A stretch of 12,204 nucleotides of DNA from Lysobacteraceae bacterium (GTDB lineage Bacteria > Pseudomonadota > Gammaproteobacteria > Steroidobacterales > Steroidobacteraceae). A program made the translations under genes and the position numbers. The stretch lies in assembly GCA_012516015.1 (NCBI GenBank), contig JAAYXG010000522.1, forward strand, positions 1-12,204, written 5' to 3'. Shown here piece after piece: positions 1 through 6,818 of the stretch (position 1 is its first letter; each line of letters starts with the position of its first letter). The notes under the pieces were generated by a model, which ran no database searches, was not told where the DNA came from, and saw only the letters and a list, made by a program, of their open reading frames with translations.

Positions 1-113
1 TCCGCCATCACCTTCGTCAGCGCCGCCGTCAGCGTCGTCTTACCGTGGTCAACGTGACCAATCGTCCCAACGTTCACATGCGGCTTCGTACGTTCAAACT
101 TCTCTTTGGCCAC
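1..113 (-). CDS. tuf: Elongation factor Tu, N-terminal fragment (cut by window start)
   Basis: EF-Tu is the GTPase that delivers aminoacyl-tRNA to the ribosome. The reverse strand from 113 reads [20 protein letters not shown], followed by [17 protein letters not shown]. This is the universal EF-Tu amino end with the G1/P-loop GHVDHGKT. Only 37 codons plus two bases are inside the window. The start is GTG at 113-111, and a GAGGA Shine-Dalgarno (126-122) lies eight bases upstream. The ATG at 121-119 is out of frame. The gene lies downstream of tRNA-Tyr, tRNA-Gly and tRNA-Thr on the same strand, the arrangement of the tufB copy in E. coli, so it is probably co-transcribed with those tRNAs. Identification is near certain; whether a second tuf copy exists cannot be seen. 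Confidence 0.97.
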   Translation of the reverse strand, partial: MAKEKFERTKPHVNVGTIGHVDHGKTTLTAALTKVMA

Positions 114-131
114 AGCGGCATTCCTCAGTAT

Positions 132-156
132 GTGACTAGCGTGTCAGTGACTAGTG
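132..156. repeat. Two copies of a GTGACTAG word in the tuf leader
   Basis: GTGACTAGCG (132-141) and GTGACTAGTG (147-156) are near-identical, 15 bases apart. They sit between the tRNA-Thr gene and the tuf ribosome binding site. The ten-base word GTGACTAGCG recurs exactly at 9401-9410, upstream of pqqD, so it may be a genome-wide intergenic word. No function is visible. Confidence 0.5.
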
Positions 157-188
157 ATAAACAAGCGAGCGGGTCTTGCTCAGGGGGC

Positions 189-245
189 AGGGGGTAATCA
201 GAACGAGAGCGGCTCGCGCCGCCCATTCCCTTCTGACTACCCCCT
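189..245 (-). other. Long imperfect hairpin between tRNA-Thr and tuf
   Basis: The arms at 189-203 and 231-245 form a 15-bp stem with one mismatched position (GTAATCAG against CTGACTAC). The loop region contains a smaller stem, GCGGC/GCCGC (209-213 with 217-221). The structure lies in the transcribed spacer that separates tRNA-Thr from tuf. It could be a processing site, an attenuator that lowers tuf readthrough, or a dispersed palindromic repeat. It lacks a U-run on the tuf-proximal side that would make it a standard terminator. Confidence 0.6.
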
Positions 246-269
246 ATCCCCTATCAATACCCCTCCACA

Positions 270-345
<76 letters not shown>

Positions 346-428
346 CAACCTTCAAACCGGCCAAGCAAAATCTTTAAGTCAGCAAACCTTTCGTCCGCGG
401 AGCAACTCCATTTCTCGCGGTGAGACAA

Positions 429-502
<74 letters not shown>

Positions 503-507
503 AGAGG

Positions 508-593
508 TGGTGGAGGGGGTAGGATTCGAACCTACGAAGGCATAAGCCAGCAGATTTACAGTCTGCCCCCGTTGGCCGCTTGGGTACCCCTCC
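508..593 (-). tRNA. tRNA-Tyr (GTA)
   Basis: This is an 86-base class II tRNA with a long variable arm and encoded CCA. The acceptor GGAGGGG (593-587) pairs with CCCCTCC (518-512), the anticodon region reads ACTGTAAAT (anticodon GTA), and the T arm is GTAGG-TTCGAAT-CCTAC. It is the first gene of the tRNA-tuf transcript, with its 5' end roughly 13 bases below the predicted transcription start. E. coli has a tRNA-Thr (thrU) in front of tyrU; none is seen here. Confidence 0.97.
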
Positions 594-612
594 GCGGACA
601 TAAGAGCCGGCT

Positions 613-641
613 ATTCTCTTTGCCTGCCGGTTGAGTGTCAA
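613..641 (-). promoter_or_regulatory. Sigma-70 promoter of the tRNA-tuf operon
   Basis: On the reverse strand a perfect -35 TTGACA (641-636) is separated by exactly 17 bases from GAGAAT (618-613), which matches four of six bases of the -10 consensus. The bases after the -10 are GC-rich (AGCCGGC), a discriminator type common at stable-RNA promoters under stringent control; that regulation is an inference. Predicted start is near 606, just ahead of tRNA-Tyr. Confidence 0.75.
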
Positions 642-643
642 CA

Positions 644-664
644 GCGAGCGCGTAACGCGCTCGC
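644..664. repeat. Perfect 10-bp palindrome abutting the tRNA promoter -35 box
   Basis: GCGAGCGCGT (644-653) and ACGCGCTCGC (655-664) are exact inverted copies around a single central base. The element ends three bases upstream of the TTGACA of the tRNA-tuf promoter. The position suits a protein-binding site at an upstream activating region, but no known operator is recognised. Confidence 0.6.
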
Positions 665-748
665 CGGCCCGGGACCCGCACGAAGCGAACACGACGCGCG
701 CAAAGTGCCGCCTCGGTCAAGAATTCACGAAGCTAGGGGATTGTCTGA

Positions 749-778
749 TTAAGACGGTCGCTGGCGCGTCGCTATATT
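749..778 (+). promoter_or_regulatory. Possible sigma-70 promoter for the HDOD-GGDEF gene
   Basis: TTAAGA (749-754, four of six bases of the -35 consensus) and TATATT (773-778, five of six of the -10) are separated by 18 bases. They end about 45 bases before the ATG at 824. The 230-base gap 594-823 holds this and the divergent tRNA promoter. Confidence 0.45.
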
Positions 779-823
779 AAAAGAGAGAGGCCGCTTCGCG
801 CCGCATCCGTTTTCCTGAGCCAA

Positions 824-2352
824 ATGCACTCGCAAGACTTCGAAAATCGCCTGAAGGCGCAGGTCGACTTTCCGAGTCCATCCCGTGTCGCGACCGAAAT
901 CATCGCGCTCGCGCGCGATCCCGACATCGAGATGTCGAAAGTCGCCCAGGCCGTGAGCCGCGACCCGGCGATGACGGCCAAGATCCTGCGCATCGCGAAT
1001 TCGGCCTTCTATGCCCAGCGCCGGCCAAGCCAGAATCTCCGTCAAGCGCTCGTCATCATCGGGCTCAACGCGGCACTGACGCTGGCGCTGAGCTTTTCGC
1101 TCGTTTCCTCCTTCAGAGGACTGCACGCCGCGGGCATTGATTATCCCCGCTTCTGGCGCCGCTCCCTCCTGGCCGCGACGGCCGCTCGCGCGTTCAGCGA
1201 GCTCGCCAAGGTCGGGCAGGCCGAGGACATTTTCCTGGCCGGCTTGCTGCAAGACATCGGTGTGCTGGGGCTCGACCGGGCGGCGCGCGATTTCTACGCG
1301 AAGCTCGCGCAAGGCGCGACGCATGCGGATTGGATGGCGTACGAAGTGCAACAGCTCGGCAAGGACCACGCCTTTTATTCCGCGCTACTGCTCAAGGGGT
1401 GGAATCTCCCCGAGCGCATCTGGCAGGCGGTCGAGCACAGCCACACTCCGCAAGTCTTGAGCGCGAGCACCGAGGAAGGCAAGTACGCGCGCTGTGTGGC
1501 GCTCGGGAGCGATCTTGCCGAGGCCGTGCTGTGCCGGGAAGGAGCGACCAAAGTCGGCGCGCTCGCACAGCGCGCCCATTCTCTCCTCGGGATGAGCCAT
1601 GAGCTCTTCAACGAAGTCGTAACCCGCATCCTGAAGCTCATCCCCGAAACGGAGGAGCTCTACGAGACGAGCATCATGCAAGCGGAGGATACCGAAAATC
1701 TGTTGGCGGAAGCGCGCGAGCTGCTCGCCGTGCGCAACCTCCACGCGCTCCAGGAAGTCAGCGCGCTGCAGGCGACGACGAGCGTGCTCCTGACAAGGAC
1801 GGAAGAAGCCGAAGATTCCGGCCGACGCGATGCGCTGACCGGCGCTTTGAACCGCGCCTGGCTCGATCGCATGCTCGATCGCGAGTTCACGCAGGCCGTC
1901 GTCTTCGGGCGCGATCTCAGCGTCGCTCACGTCGATCTGGATCACTTCAAGAACGTGAACGAACGCTTCGGCACGCAAGTCGGGGACGAAGTGCTGCGAA
2001 ATTGCGCCCGAGTGCTTCAATCTTGCGTGCGCGGCAGCGATCTCGTGCCAGATTCAGCGGCGAGGAGTTCATGGTCGTGCTGCCAGGCGCCGATCGAGAA
2101 ATCGCGAAGCAAGTCGCCCAGCGGATGCTCGGCGCACTATCGGCGTTCGATCATGGCGAAGCCGCCCAGGGCATGCGGATTACGGCCTCGATCGGGGTTG
2201 CGACCTACACCCCCAAGCATCGATTTCCGAGCACCCTCGCGCTGCTCGAGGCGGCGGACCACGCGCTCTATGCGGCGAAGCTGTGTGGACGCAATCGGTT
2301 CGAATGCTACGAAGAGCTCGCCGGCAGTAGCCGGTCCGTGAACGCGCGCTAA
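824..2352 (+). pseudogene. HDOD-GGDEF diguanylate cyclase, frameshifted in the GGDEF domain
   Basis: The gene would encode a cytoplasmic HDOD sensor or scaffold domain (about residues 10-210), a helical linker (about 275-330) and a GGDEF domain that makes cyclic di-GMP. In the first frame the GGDEF domain begins with DALTGALNR and DLDHFKNVNERFGTQVGDEVL, then RGSDLV. At 2045-2050 (GTGCCA) the frame is lost. The continuation ARFSGEEFMVVLPGA up to YAAKLCGRNRF reads in the frame that stops at 2350-2352. Inserting one G to give GTG GCC restores RGSDLVARFSGEEF, with the RxxD inhibitory site exactly five residues before the active-site SGEEF. The repaired protein would be 509 residues; unrepaired, the first frame runs on in unrelated sequence to 2341. 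The HDOD part is intact. The ATG at 824 has no strong ribosome site. The gene converges on murI with seven bases between stops. The break is either real inactivation or a one-base sequence error. Confidence 0.88.
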
Positions 2353-2359
2353 CGTCGGA

Positions 2360-3259
2360 TCAAGGACCGAGCCGCTCGCTCTCCACGAGATCGACGATCT
2401 CGACGTCTTCGGCGCCGAAGCGCTCGCCCAAGAACAAGCTTCCCACCTTCGCGAATCGCTCGGCGTTGTCGGTCGCGAACAAGCGCATCGCGCCGGGCTG
2501 CGCTGCGCAGCTCACTAGCTCCCGCTGTTGCAGGTCGCGATCGAGCGCGACCGCGGTCGTGCGCGCGGAATCGACGAGGGTGACGTGATCCGCAAGGATT
2601 TCGCGCAGCGCGCTCGCGAGAACCGGGAAGTGGGTGCATCCGAGCAGGAGCGTGTCCACGGTCGGATGCTGCTCGAAAATCGAAGCCAGATAGCGCCGCG
2701 CAACGGCTTCGACGATCGGACCGGTCGTCCAGCCCTCCTCCGCCATTGCAACGAACAACGAGCATGCTTGGCCGACGACGACGGCCTCCGGCGCGCGCCG
2801 CGCGATCGCCCGCTGATAGGCCTTGTCCCTGATCGTGCCCTCCGTCGCGATGACCGCGATGTGTTGGCTCCGCGTCGCGGCGCAGGCCGCCTCGGCGCCC
2901 GGCTCGATCACGCCCATGACCGGCAGCGGCGCGAAACGCTTGCGCAGCGCGTCGAGCGCAACGGAGGAAGCCGTATTACACGCAACGACCAAGTACTTGA
3001 TTCCTTGGCGCACCAACAGCTCGGCCGCCTGTAGGGAGTACCGCGTGACGGATTGCGCGCTCTTCGTCCCGTACGGCAAGCGCGCCGTATCGCCGAGATA
3101 CACGAAGTCTTCGGCCGGCAGCCGCTCCCGCAAGGCGCGCAGCACGGTGAGACCGCCGACGCCCGAGTCGAAGACGCCGATGGGTTGCGAGTGGCGCGAG
3201 TGACGAGCAAGAGGGTCCTCACCCTTCGTTCGCGATCCGTTCTCCCCGTTCTTGATCAC
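2360..3259 (-). CDS. murI: Glutamate racemase
   Basis: MurI interconverts L- and D-glutamate in the cytoplasm and supplies the D-Glu of the peptidoglycan stem peptide. The 299-residue product has the family signatures in order: GVFDSGVGGLTVL (about 28-40, with the catalytic Asp-Ser), GDTARLPYG (56-64), VACNTAS with the first catalytic Cys94, and LLGCTHFP with the second, Cys208, followed by His210. Both catalytic cysteines are kept, so it should be active. The start is GTG at 3259; no other start codon lies between it and the conserved GVFDSG, and the upstream frame closes at a stop near 3313-3311. The roughly 26-residue leader before IGVFDSG is longer than usual and its ribosome site is poor: GGAGG (3282-3278) is 18 bases away. 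The gene lies 73 bases behind the dehydratase-like gene and may share its transcript. Confidence 0.95.
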   Translation of the reverse strand: MIKNGENGSRTKGEDPLARHSRHSQPIGVFDSGVGGLTVLRALRERLPAEDFVYLGDTARLPYGTKSAQSVTRYSLQAAELLVRQGIKYLVVACNTASSVALDALRKRFAPLPVMGVIEPGAEAACAATRSQHIAVIATEGTIRDKAYQRAIARRAPEAVVVGQACSLFVAMAEEGWTTGPIVEAVARRYLASIFEQHPTVDTLLLGCTHFPVLASALREILADHVTLVDSARTTAVALDRDLQQRELVSCAAQPGAMRLFATDNAERFAKVGSLFLGERFGAEDVEIVDLVESERLGP

Positions 3260-3288
3260 AGCCCACCCACGCCTGGTCCTCCGAGATC

Positions 3289-3302
3289 GCGCGCATGCGC
3301 GC
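3289..3302. repeat. 14-bp perfect palindrome between the dehydratase gene and murI
   Basis: GCGCGCATGCGCGC is self-complementary over 14 bases and lies 30 bases upstream of the murI start, next to the 15-bp tandem repeat. Alternating purine-pyrimidine sequence of this kind is also common by chance in GC-rich DNA, so no function is assigned. Confidence 0.4.
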
Positions 3303-3306
3303 TCGC

Positions 3307-3336
3307 TTTCTTACCCGCCACTCTCTTACCCGTCAC
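3307..3336. repeat. Two tandem 15-bp units at the end of the dehydratase gene
   Basis: TTTCTTACCCGCCAC (3307-3321) and TCTCTTACCCGTCAC (3322-3336) agree at 13 of 15 positions. The second unit contains the stop codon of the dehydratase-like gene (3335-3333). On the coding strand the units read GTGACGGGTAAGAGA and GTGGCGGGTAAGAAA. This looks like an intergenic repeat word, not coding sequence. Confidence 0.55.
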
Positions 3337-4313
3337 TCTGCAATCAGCTTCGCGAAGCTCGCCGCGTCGATATTGCTGCCGCACACGACGAGCGCGACCG
3401 CCTTGCCGCGCAAGCGTTCGCGTAAGGGCCCGAGCAGCGCCGCGGTTGCCGCCGCACCCGCCGGCTCGACCGCAATCTTCGCATTGCGGAGCAAGAAGCG
3501 CATCGCAACGCGCAGCTCGTCGTCGGAGACTCGGACGAGCGCATCGACGTTGCGCCTGCAGAGCTCGAACGAGATCGGCAGCGCGTAAGGCGCGCCCAAG
3601 CTGTCCGCGATCGTCGCGACGCGCTCGATCGAGCGAGGCTCGCCCGCTTCGAAGCTGCGATACATACTGTCCGCACCGTACGGCTCTACGCCGAAGACTT
3701 GGCAGGCGGGATTCACGAGCTTGATCGCCGATGCGACACCGGCACACAACCCCCCGCCGCCGATGGGGACGATCGCTGCATCGAGCGCGGGCAGCTGCTC
3801 GCAGAGCTCGAGGCCAAGCGTCGCGGTACCGAGCGCCGTCGTACGGCCCTCGAAAGGGTGAATCAACGCACGGCCTTCGACTCGCGCGAGCTCCGCCACG
3901 CGGGCAAACCCCTGATGCGCATCCTCAGCAAGCTCCACCTGAGCACCGTATGCGCGGCACAGCTCGATTCGCAACGGATTGGCGCTCGCGATCATCACGA
4001 CTTTCGCGCTCGTGCCGGTTTCCTTCGCGGCAAAGGCCACTGCAATCGCGTGATTGCCCGCGCTGATCGCGGTCACGCCACGCTCGCGGGCGTCCGGAGA
4101 AAGCTGCAGTGCGTTCAGGAGCGCCGCGCGCGCCTTGAACGTTCCGGTGAGCTGGAACAACTCGAGTTTCAAATAAACCTTCGTGTCCAGTCCGAATTCC
4201 CGCTGCGCTTCGATGCCGTGCAACGGCGCGACAGGCGTGCGCAGCGTGCGTCCCTCGAGCGTACGTGCTGCCGCTTGGATCTCCGGCAGTGTCAAAGAGA
4301 TCGACGCATCCAT
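3333..4313 (-). CDS. PLP-dependent threonine/serine dehydratase-like enzyme
   Basis: This is a fold-type II pyridoxal-phosphate enzyme of the threonine/serine dehydratase group, without a C-terminal ACT domain. That points to a catabolic-type enzyme, not the biosynthetic IlvA. With the ATG at 4313 it has 326 residues. Counting from the in-frame TTG at 4319, the Schiff-base lysine is Lys62 in LTGTFKARAA, SAGNHA (86-91) holds the substrate carboxylate, the glycine phosphate loop is PIGGGGLCAG (185-194), and VVCGSNID (311-318) contacts the pyridine ring. SAGNHAIAVA differs from the usual SAGNHAQGVA at positions that shape the active site, and FKARAA replaces FKxRGA, so the true substrate is uncertain. 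Related groups include hydroxyectoine-pathway EutB and serine racemases. I prefer ATG 4313 over TTG 4319 although the ribosome site (GACGAG) is weak. It is transcribed towards murI; nothing else in the context specifies its pathway. Confidence 0.85.
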   Translation of the reverse strand: MDASISLTLPEIQAAARTLEGRTLRTPVAPLHGIEAQREFGLDTKVYLKLELFQLTGTFKARAALLNALQLSPDARERGVTAISAGNHAIAVAFAAKETGTSAKVVMIASANPLRIELCRAYGAQVELAEDAHQGFARVAELARVEGRALIHPFEGRTTALGTATLGLELCEQLPALDAAIVPIGGGGLCAGVASAIKLVNPACQVFGVEPYGADSMYRSFEAGEPRSIERVATIADSLGAPYALPISFELCRRNVDALVRVSDDELRVAMRFLLRNAKIAVEPAGAAATAALLGPLRERLRGKAVALVVCGSNIDAASFAKLIAE

Positions 4314-4398
4314 CTGCAAATTGGCTCGTCATGGAGAGGAGAATTTTCAAGGATCATATCCGCATGTCGATTGCGACATAACACTTCATCGTGAGGCT

Positions 4399-4427
4399 TT
4401 CGCACGACCGCAGCGGCGCGGCATAAT
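4399..4427 (+). promoter_or_regulatory. Probable sigma-70 promoter of the PilZ gene
   Basis: TTCGCA (4399-4404) and CATAAT (4422-4427, five of six bases of the -10 consensus) have an ideal 17-base spacer. The PilZ start is about 90 bases downstream. An in-frame ATG overlaps the end of the -10 box and so is not a plausible start. Confidence 0.6.
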
Positions 4428-4518
4428 GGCGCGCGCTGAGCGCGCTGAGAATGAGTCGGCGTTCTCCACAGAACGAGTCGATCGGTTTGAACAAGAACGA
4501 GAAGTCGAGGGGTTGAAG

Positions 4519-4797
4519 ATGGAGCGGCGCCTACACACACGTCATCGTGCCCGCACGGCGGTCTATGTCGCCATTCCAGGTCGCGCCGGCAAGTTGTGCC
4601 GCGCTCGCAATTTGAGCGCGAACGGTGTGTTCATCGAAACGCAAAACCTCGGTCTCAAGAAAGGTGCGACGGTACACCTTGCGTTCGCCATCAACCTCGG
4701 CGTCGTCACGAAGATTCATCGTCGCACGGCCATCGTCGCCCACGTCTCCAAGGGCGGCACCGGACTCATGATGGAGAGTCTGACCGGTACGCGTTGA
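4519..4797 (+). CDS. Single-domain PilZ protein (cyclic di-GMP receptor family)
   Basis: The product is a 92-residue cytoplasmic protein consisting of one PilZ domain, the family that binds cyclic di-GMP and passes the signal to motility, pilus or secretion partners. Both ligand motifs are present: RHRAR (residues 8-12, the RxxxR motif) and NLSANG (31-36, the D/NxSxxG motif), followed by GVFIET. The C-terminal half (KKGATVHLAFAI, then TAIVAHVSKGGTGLMME) fits the beta-barrel. The start is ATG 4519 with GAGGGG (4507-4512) six bases upstream; the frame is open further up but only through the promoter and the antisense of the dehydratase gene. The length matches stand-alone PilZ proteins such as the type IV pilus PilZ family, but the partner is unknown. 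It lies between genes of unrelated function. Confidence 0.9.
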   Translation: MERRLHTRHRARTAVYVAIPGRAGKLCRARNLSANGVFIETQNLGLKKGATVHLAFAINLGVVTKIHRRTAIVAHVSKGGTGLMMESLTGTR

Positions 4798-4805
4798 GCT
4801 CCTCG

Positions 4806-4821
4806 CCCGCATCGATGCGGG
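4806..4821 (+). terminator. Terminator-like hairpin after the PilZ gene
   Basis: CCCGCATCGATGCGGG is a perfect 16-base palindrome, foldable as a six-bp GC-rich stem with a TCGA loop. It begins nine bases after the PilZ stop. Only short T-runs follow (TTT near 4831), so intrinsic termination would be weak. It could instead be a protein site in front of recQ. Confidence 0.4.
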
Positions 4822-4928
4822 TCGTGCGCGTTTCTGGACCCATTCGCAGGAAATAGCGCCCGCGCGACGGCCTCGCTCGGCCATAATGCGCCGAGTTCCC
4901 TTCTCGTTTCCCTTTTGCATACGAAGAC

Positions 4929-6818
4929 ATGGCAGCGTCGTACGAGCGTAATGTCGCGCGCTCACCGCGAGCCGACCTCACGGCCGCGCTCAAGCGGCAC
5001 TTCGGCTTCGATGCATTTCGTCCTGGGCAGGAGGCCATCGTCTCCGACATTTTGGATGGGCGTGACGTGCTCGCGATCATGCCGACGGGCGGCGGCAAGT
5101 CGCTCTGTTTTCAATTGCCGGCGGTCCTCCGAGGCGGGCTTACGATCGTCGTTTCGCCGCTCATCGCGTTGATGCAGGACCAAGTCCGTTTGCTCGAAGA
5201 GCAAGGGATCGAAGCCACCTACATCAACTCGAGCCTGCACCCACGGGAGATCGCCGCTCGCATCGCGGCGGCCTGTTCCGGCCAATACAAGCTCCTCTAC
5301 CTTGCGCCCGAGCGGCTGCTGCAGGGCGATTTCCTCCGCAGTGCGCTGCCGATGATGGCGGAGACGCCCGGCATCCGCGCGATCGTCATCGACGAAGCGC
5401 ATTGCGTCTCGGAGTGGGGGCACGATTTCCGGCCGGAGTATCGCCAGCTCGCAGACGTGCGGCGGCGCCATCCTTCCATTCCGTTGCTCGCATTCACGGC
5501 CACGGCCACGGCACGCGTGCGGCAGGACATCATGCGGCAACTCGCATTGCGAGACCCCGCGGTTCACATCGCCAGCTTCAATCGGCCCAATCTCTTCTAC
5601 TCCGTCAGGCCCAAGACCAAGCGGACGTATCAGGAGCTCTTGGCGCGCTGCAAAGCCTCGAGCGGCTCCGGCATCGTGTACTGCCTCTCGCGTAAGCGCG
5701 TCGATGAACTCGCGCAATCGCTGCGCACGGACGGAGTGGCCGCCCTGCCCTATCACGCAGGCTTGACTTCCGACGAGCGCAGAGACAATCAGGAAGCATT
5801 CATCAACGACGACGCCCGGGTCATCGTCGCCACGATTGCATTCGGGATGGGCATCAACAAGCCCGACGTACGCTGGGTCGTTCATTACGACCTGCCTCGT
5901 ACGCTCGAGAGCTACTATCAGGAATCGGGTCGCGCGGGTCGAGACGGCGATGAAGCCGAGTGCGTTCTCTACTTCGGCGCAGGCGACATTCGCACCGCCG
6001 AGTTCTTGATCCAGCAAAAAATCGATCCCGCCACGCAGGAACCGCTCGAAGACGAGCAGCGTATCGCGCGCCAGCAGCTGCGAGACGTCTTGAGCTATGC
6101 CGAAACGACGGAATGCCGACGCGCGGTACAGCTCGCATATTTCGGCGAAACGTTCACGCCGCCGTGCAACGCATGCGACAACTGTACGACTGTGCGCCGA
6201 ACCGAGGATCGAACGATCGAGGCGCAGCAATTCTTATCGTGCATCGCGCGGCTCGCGCAGCGCGGTGAGCGTTTCGGCGTGAGCTACGTGATCGACATAT
6301 TGCGCGGCTCGCAATCCCAGCGCGTCATCGACAATGGTCATGCGTCGCTCAGCGTATACGGTATCGGCAAGCACTGGCGCGCCGTCGAATGGCGTGCGCT
6401 CGCCCGAACGCTGATTCACAGAGGGGACGTTCGCCAGTCCGAGGACGGCTACGGCGTGCTGTCGTTGAACGAGAAGAGCTGGGAGATTCTACGCGGCACA
6501 CGAGGCGTCGAGGTCACCTCCACGAGCGAGCGCCAGGATCGAGGCGAGTTGCGAAGCACGCAGGAGGGCGCGGCCGGACCGATCGACCGCGAGCTGTTCG
6601 ATGCACTACGTGCAGTGCGCAAACGCTTGGCTGTCGAGCATGGCGTTCCGCCCTACGTGATCTTCCATGACGCGACGCTCAAGCAAATTGCAGAGCGCAA
6701 ACCGACGACGCACGAAGCGTTCTCCACGATCTCGGGCGTCGGTGCGACGAAGCTCGCGCGCTACGCCGACGCCTTCATCGACGCGATAAGGAAAGCACGC
6801 GACGGCGCCGCGAGTTAG
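4929..6818 (+). CDS. recQ: ATP-dependent DNA helicase RecQ
   Basis: RecQ is a 3'-to-5' DNA helicase of recombinational repair and replication-fork rescue. The 629-residue protein (E. coli RecQ is 609) has all the expected parts. The helicase core has FRPGQ (30-34), Walker A MPTGGGKS (51-58, Lys57), the DEAH box IDEAHCVSEWGHDFRPEY (154-171), motif III FTATAT, and motif VI YYQESGRAGRDG (329-340). A zinc site follows with Cys396, Cys413, Cys416 and Cys419, then an RQC winged helix (about 425-530, with YGIGKHW) and a C-terminal HRDC domain (about 550-629, ending in SGVGATKLARYADAF). The start is ATG 4929 with no strong Shine-Dalgarno; CATAAT at 4882-4887 is a candidate -10 without a good -35. Nothing essential is missing. 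Its TAG stop (6816-6818) overlaps the stop of the convergent receptor gene. Confidence 0.97.
   Translation: MAASYERNVARSPRADLTAALKRHFGFDAFRPGQEAIVSDILDGRDVLAIMPTGGGKSLCFQLPAVLRGGLTIVVSPLIALMQDQVRLLEEQGIEATYINSSLHPREIAARIAAACSGQYKLLYLAPERLLQGDFLRSALPMMAETPGIRAIVIDEAHCVSEWGHDFRPEYRQLADVRRRHPSIPLLAFTATATARVRQDIMRQLALRDPAVHIASFNRPNLFYSVRPKTKRTYQELLARCKASSGSGIVYCLSRKRVDELAQSLRTDGVAALPYHAGLTSDERRDNQEAFINDDARVIVATIAFGMGINKPDVRWVVHYDLPRTLESYYQESGRAGRDGDEAECVLYFGAGDIRTAEFLIQQKIDPATQEPLEDEQRIARQQLRDVLSYAETTECRRAVQLAYFGETFTPPCNACDNCTTVRRTEDRTIEAQQFLSCIARLAQRGERFGVSYVIDILRGSQSQRVIDNGHASLSVYGIGKHWRAVEWRALARTLIHRGDVRQSEDGYGVLSLNEKSWEILRGTRGVEVTSTSERQDRGELRSTQEGAAGPIDRELFDALRAVRKRLAVEHGVPPYVIFHDATLKQIAERKPTTHEAFSTISGVGATKLARYADAFIDAIRKARDGAAS

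Noticed and set aside
4426..4518. Upstream in-frame ATG for the PilZ gene, giving an extra 31 residues (MARAERAENE...).
   Set aside because: The ATG overlaps the end of the CATAAT -10 box and has no ribosome site, whereas ATG 4519 has GAGGGG at six bases and matches the normal start of PilZ domains.
4962..6230. A 422-codon minus-strand frame opposite recQ.
   Set aside because: It is an antisense shadow of the helicase domain; no start context and no recognisable fold.
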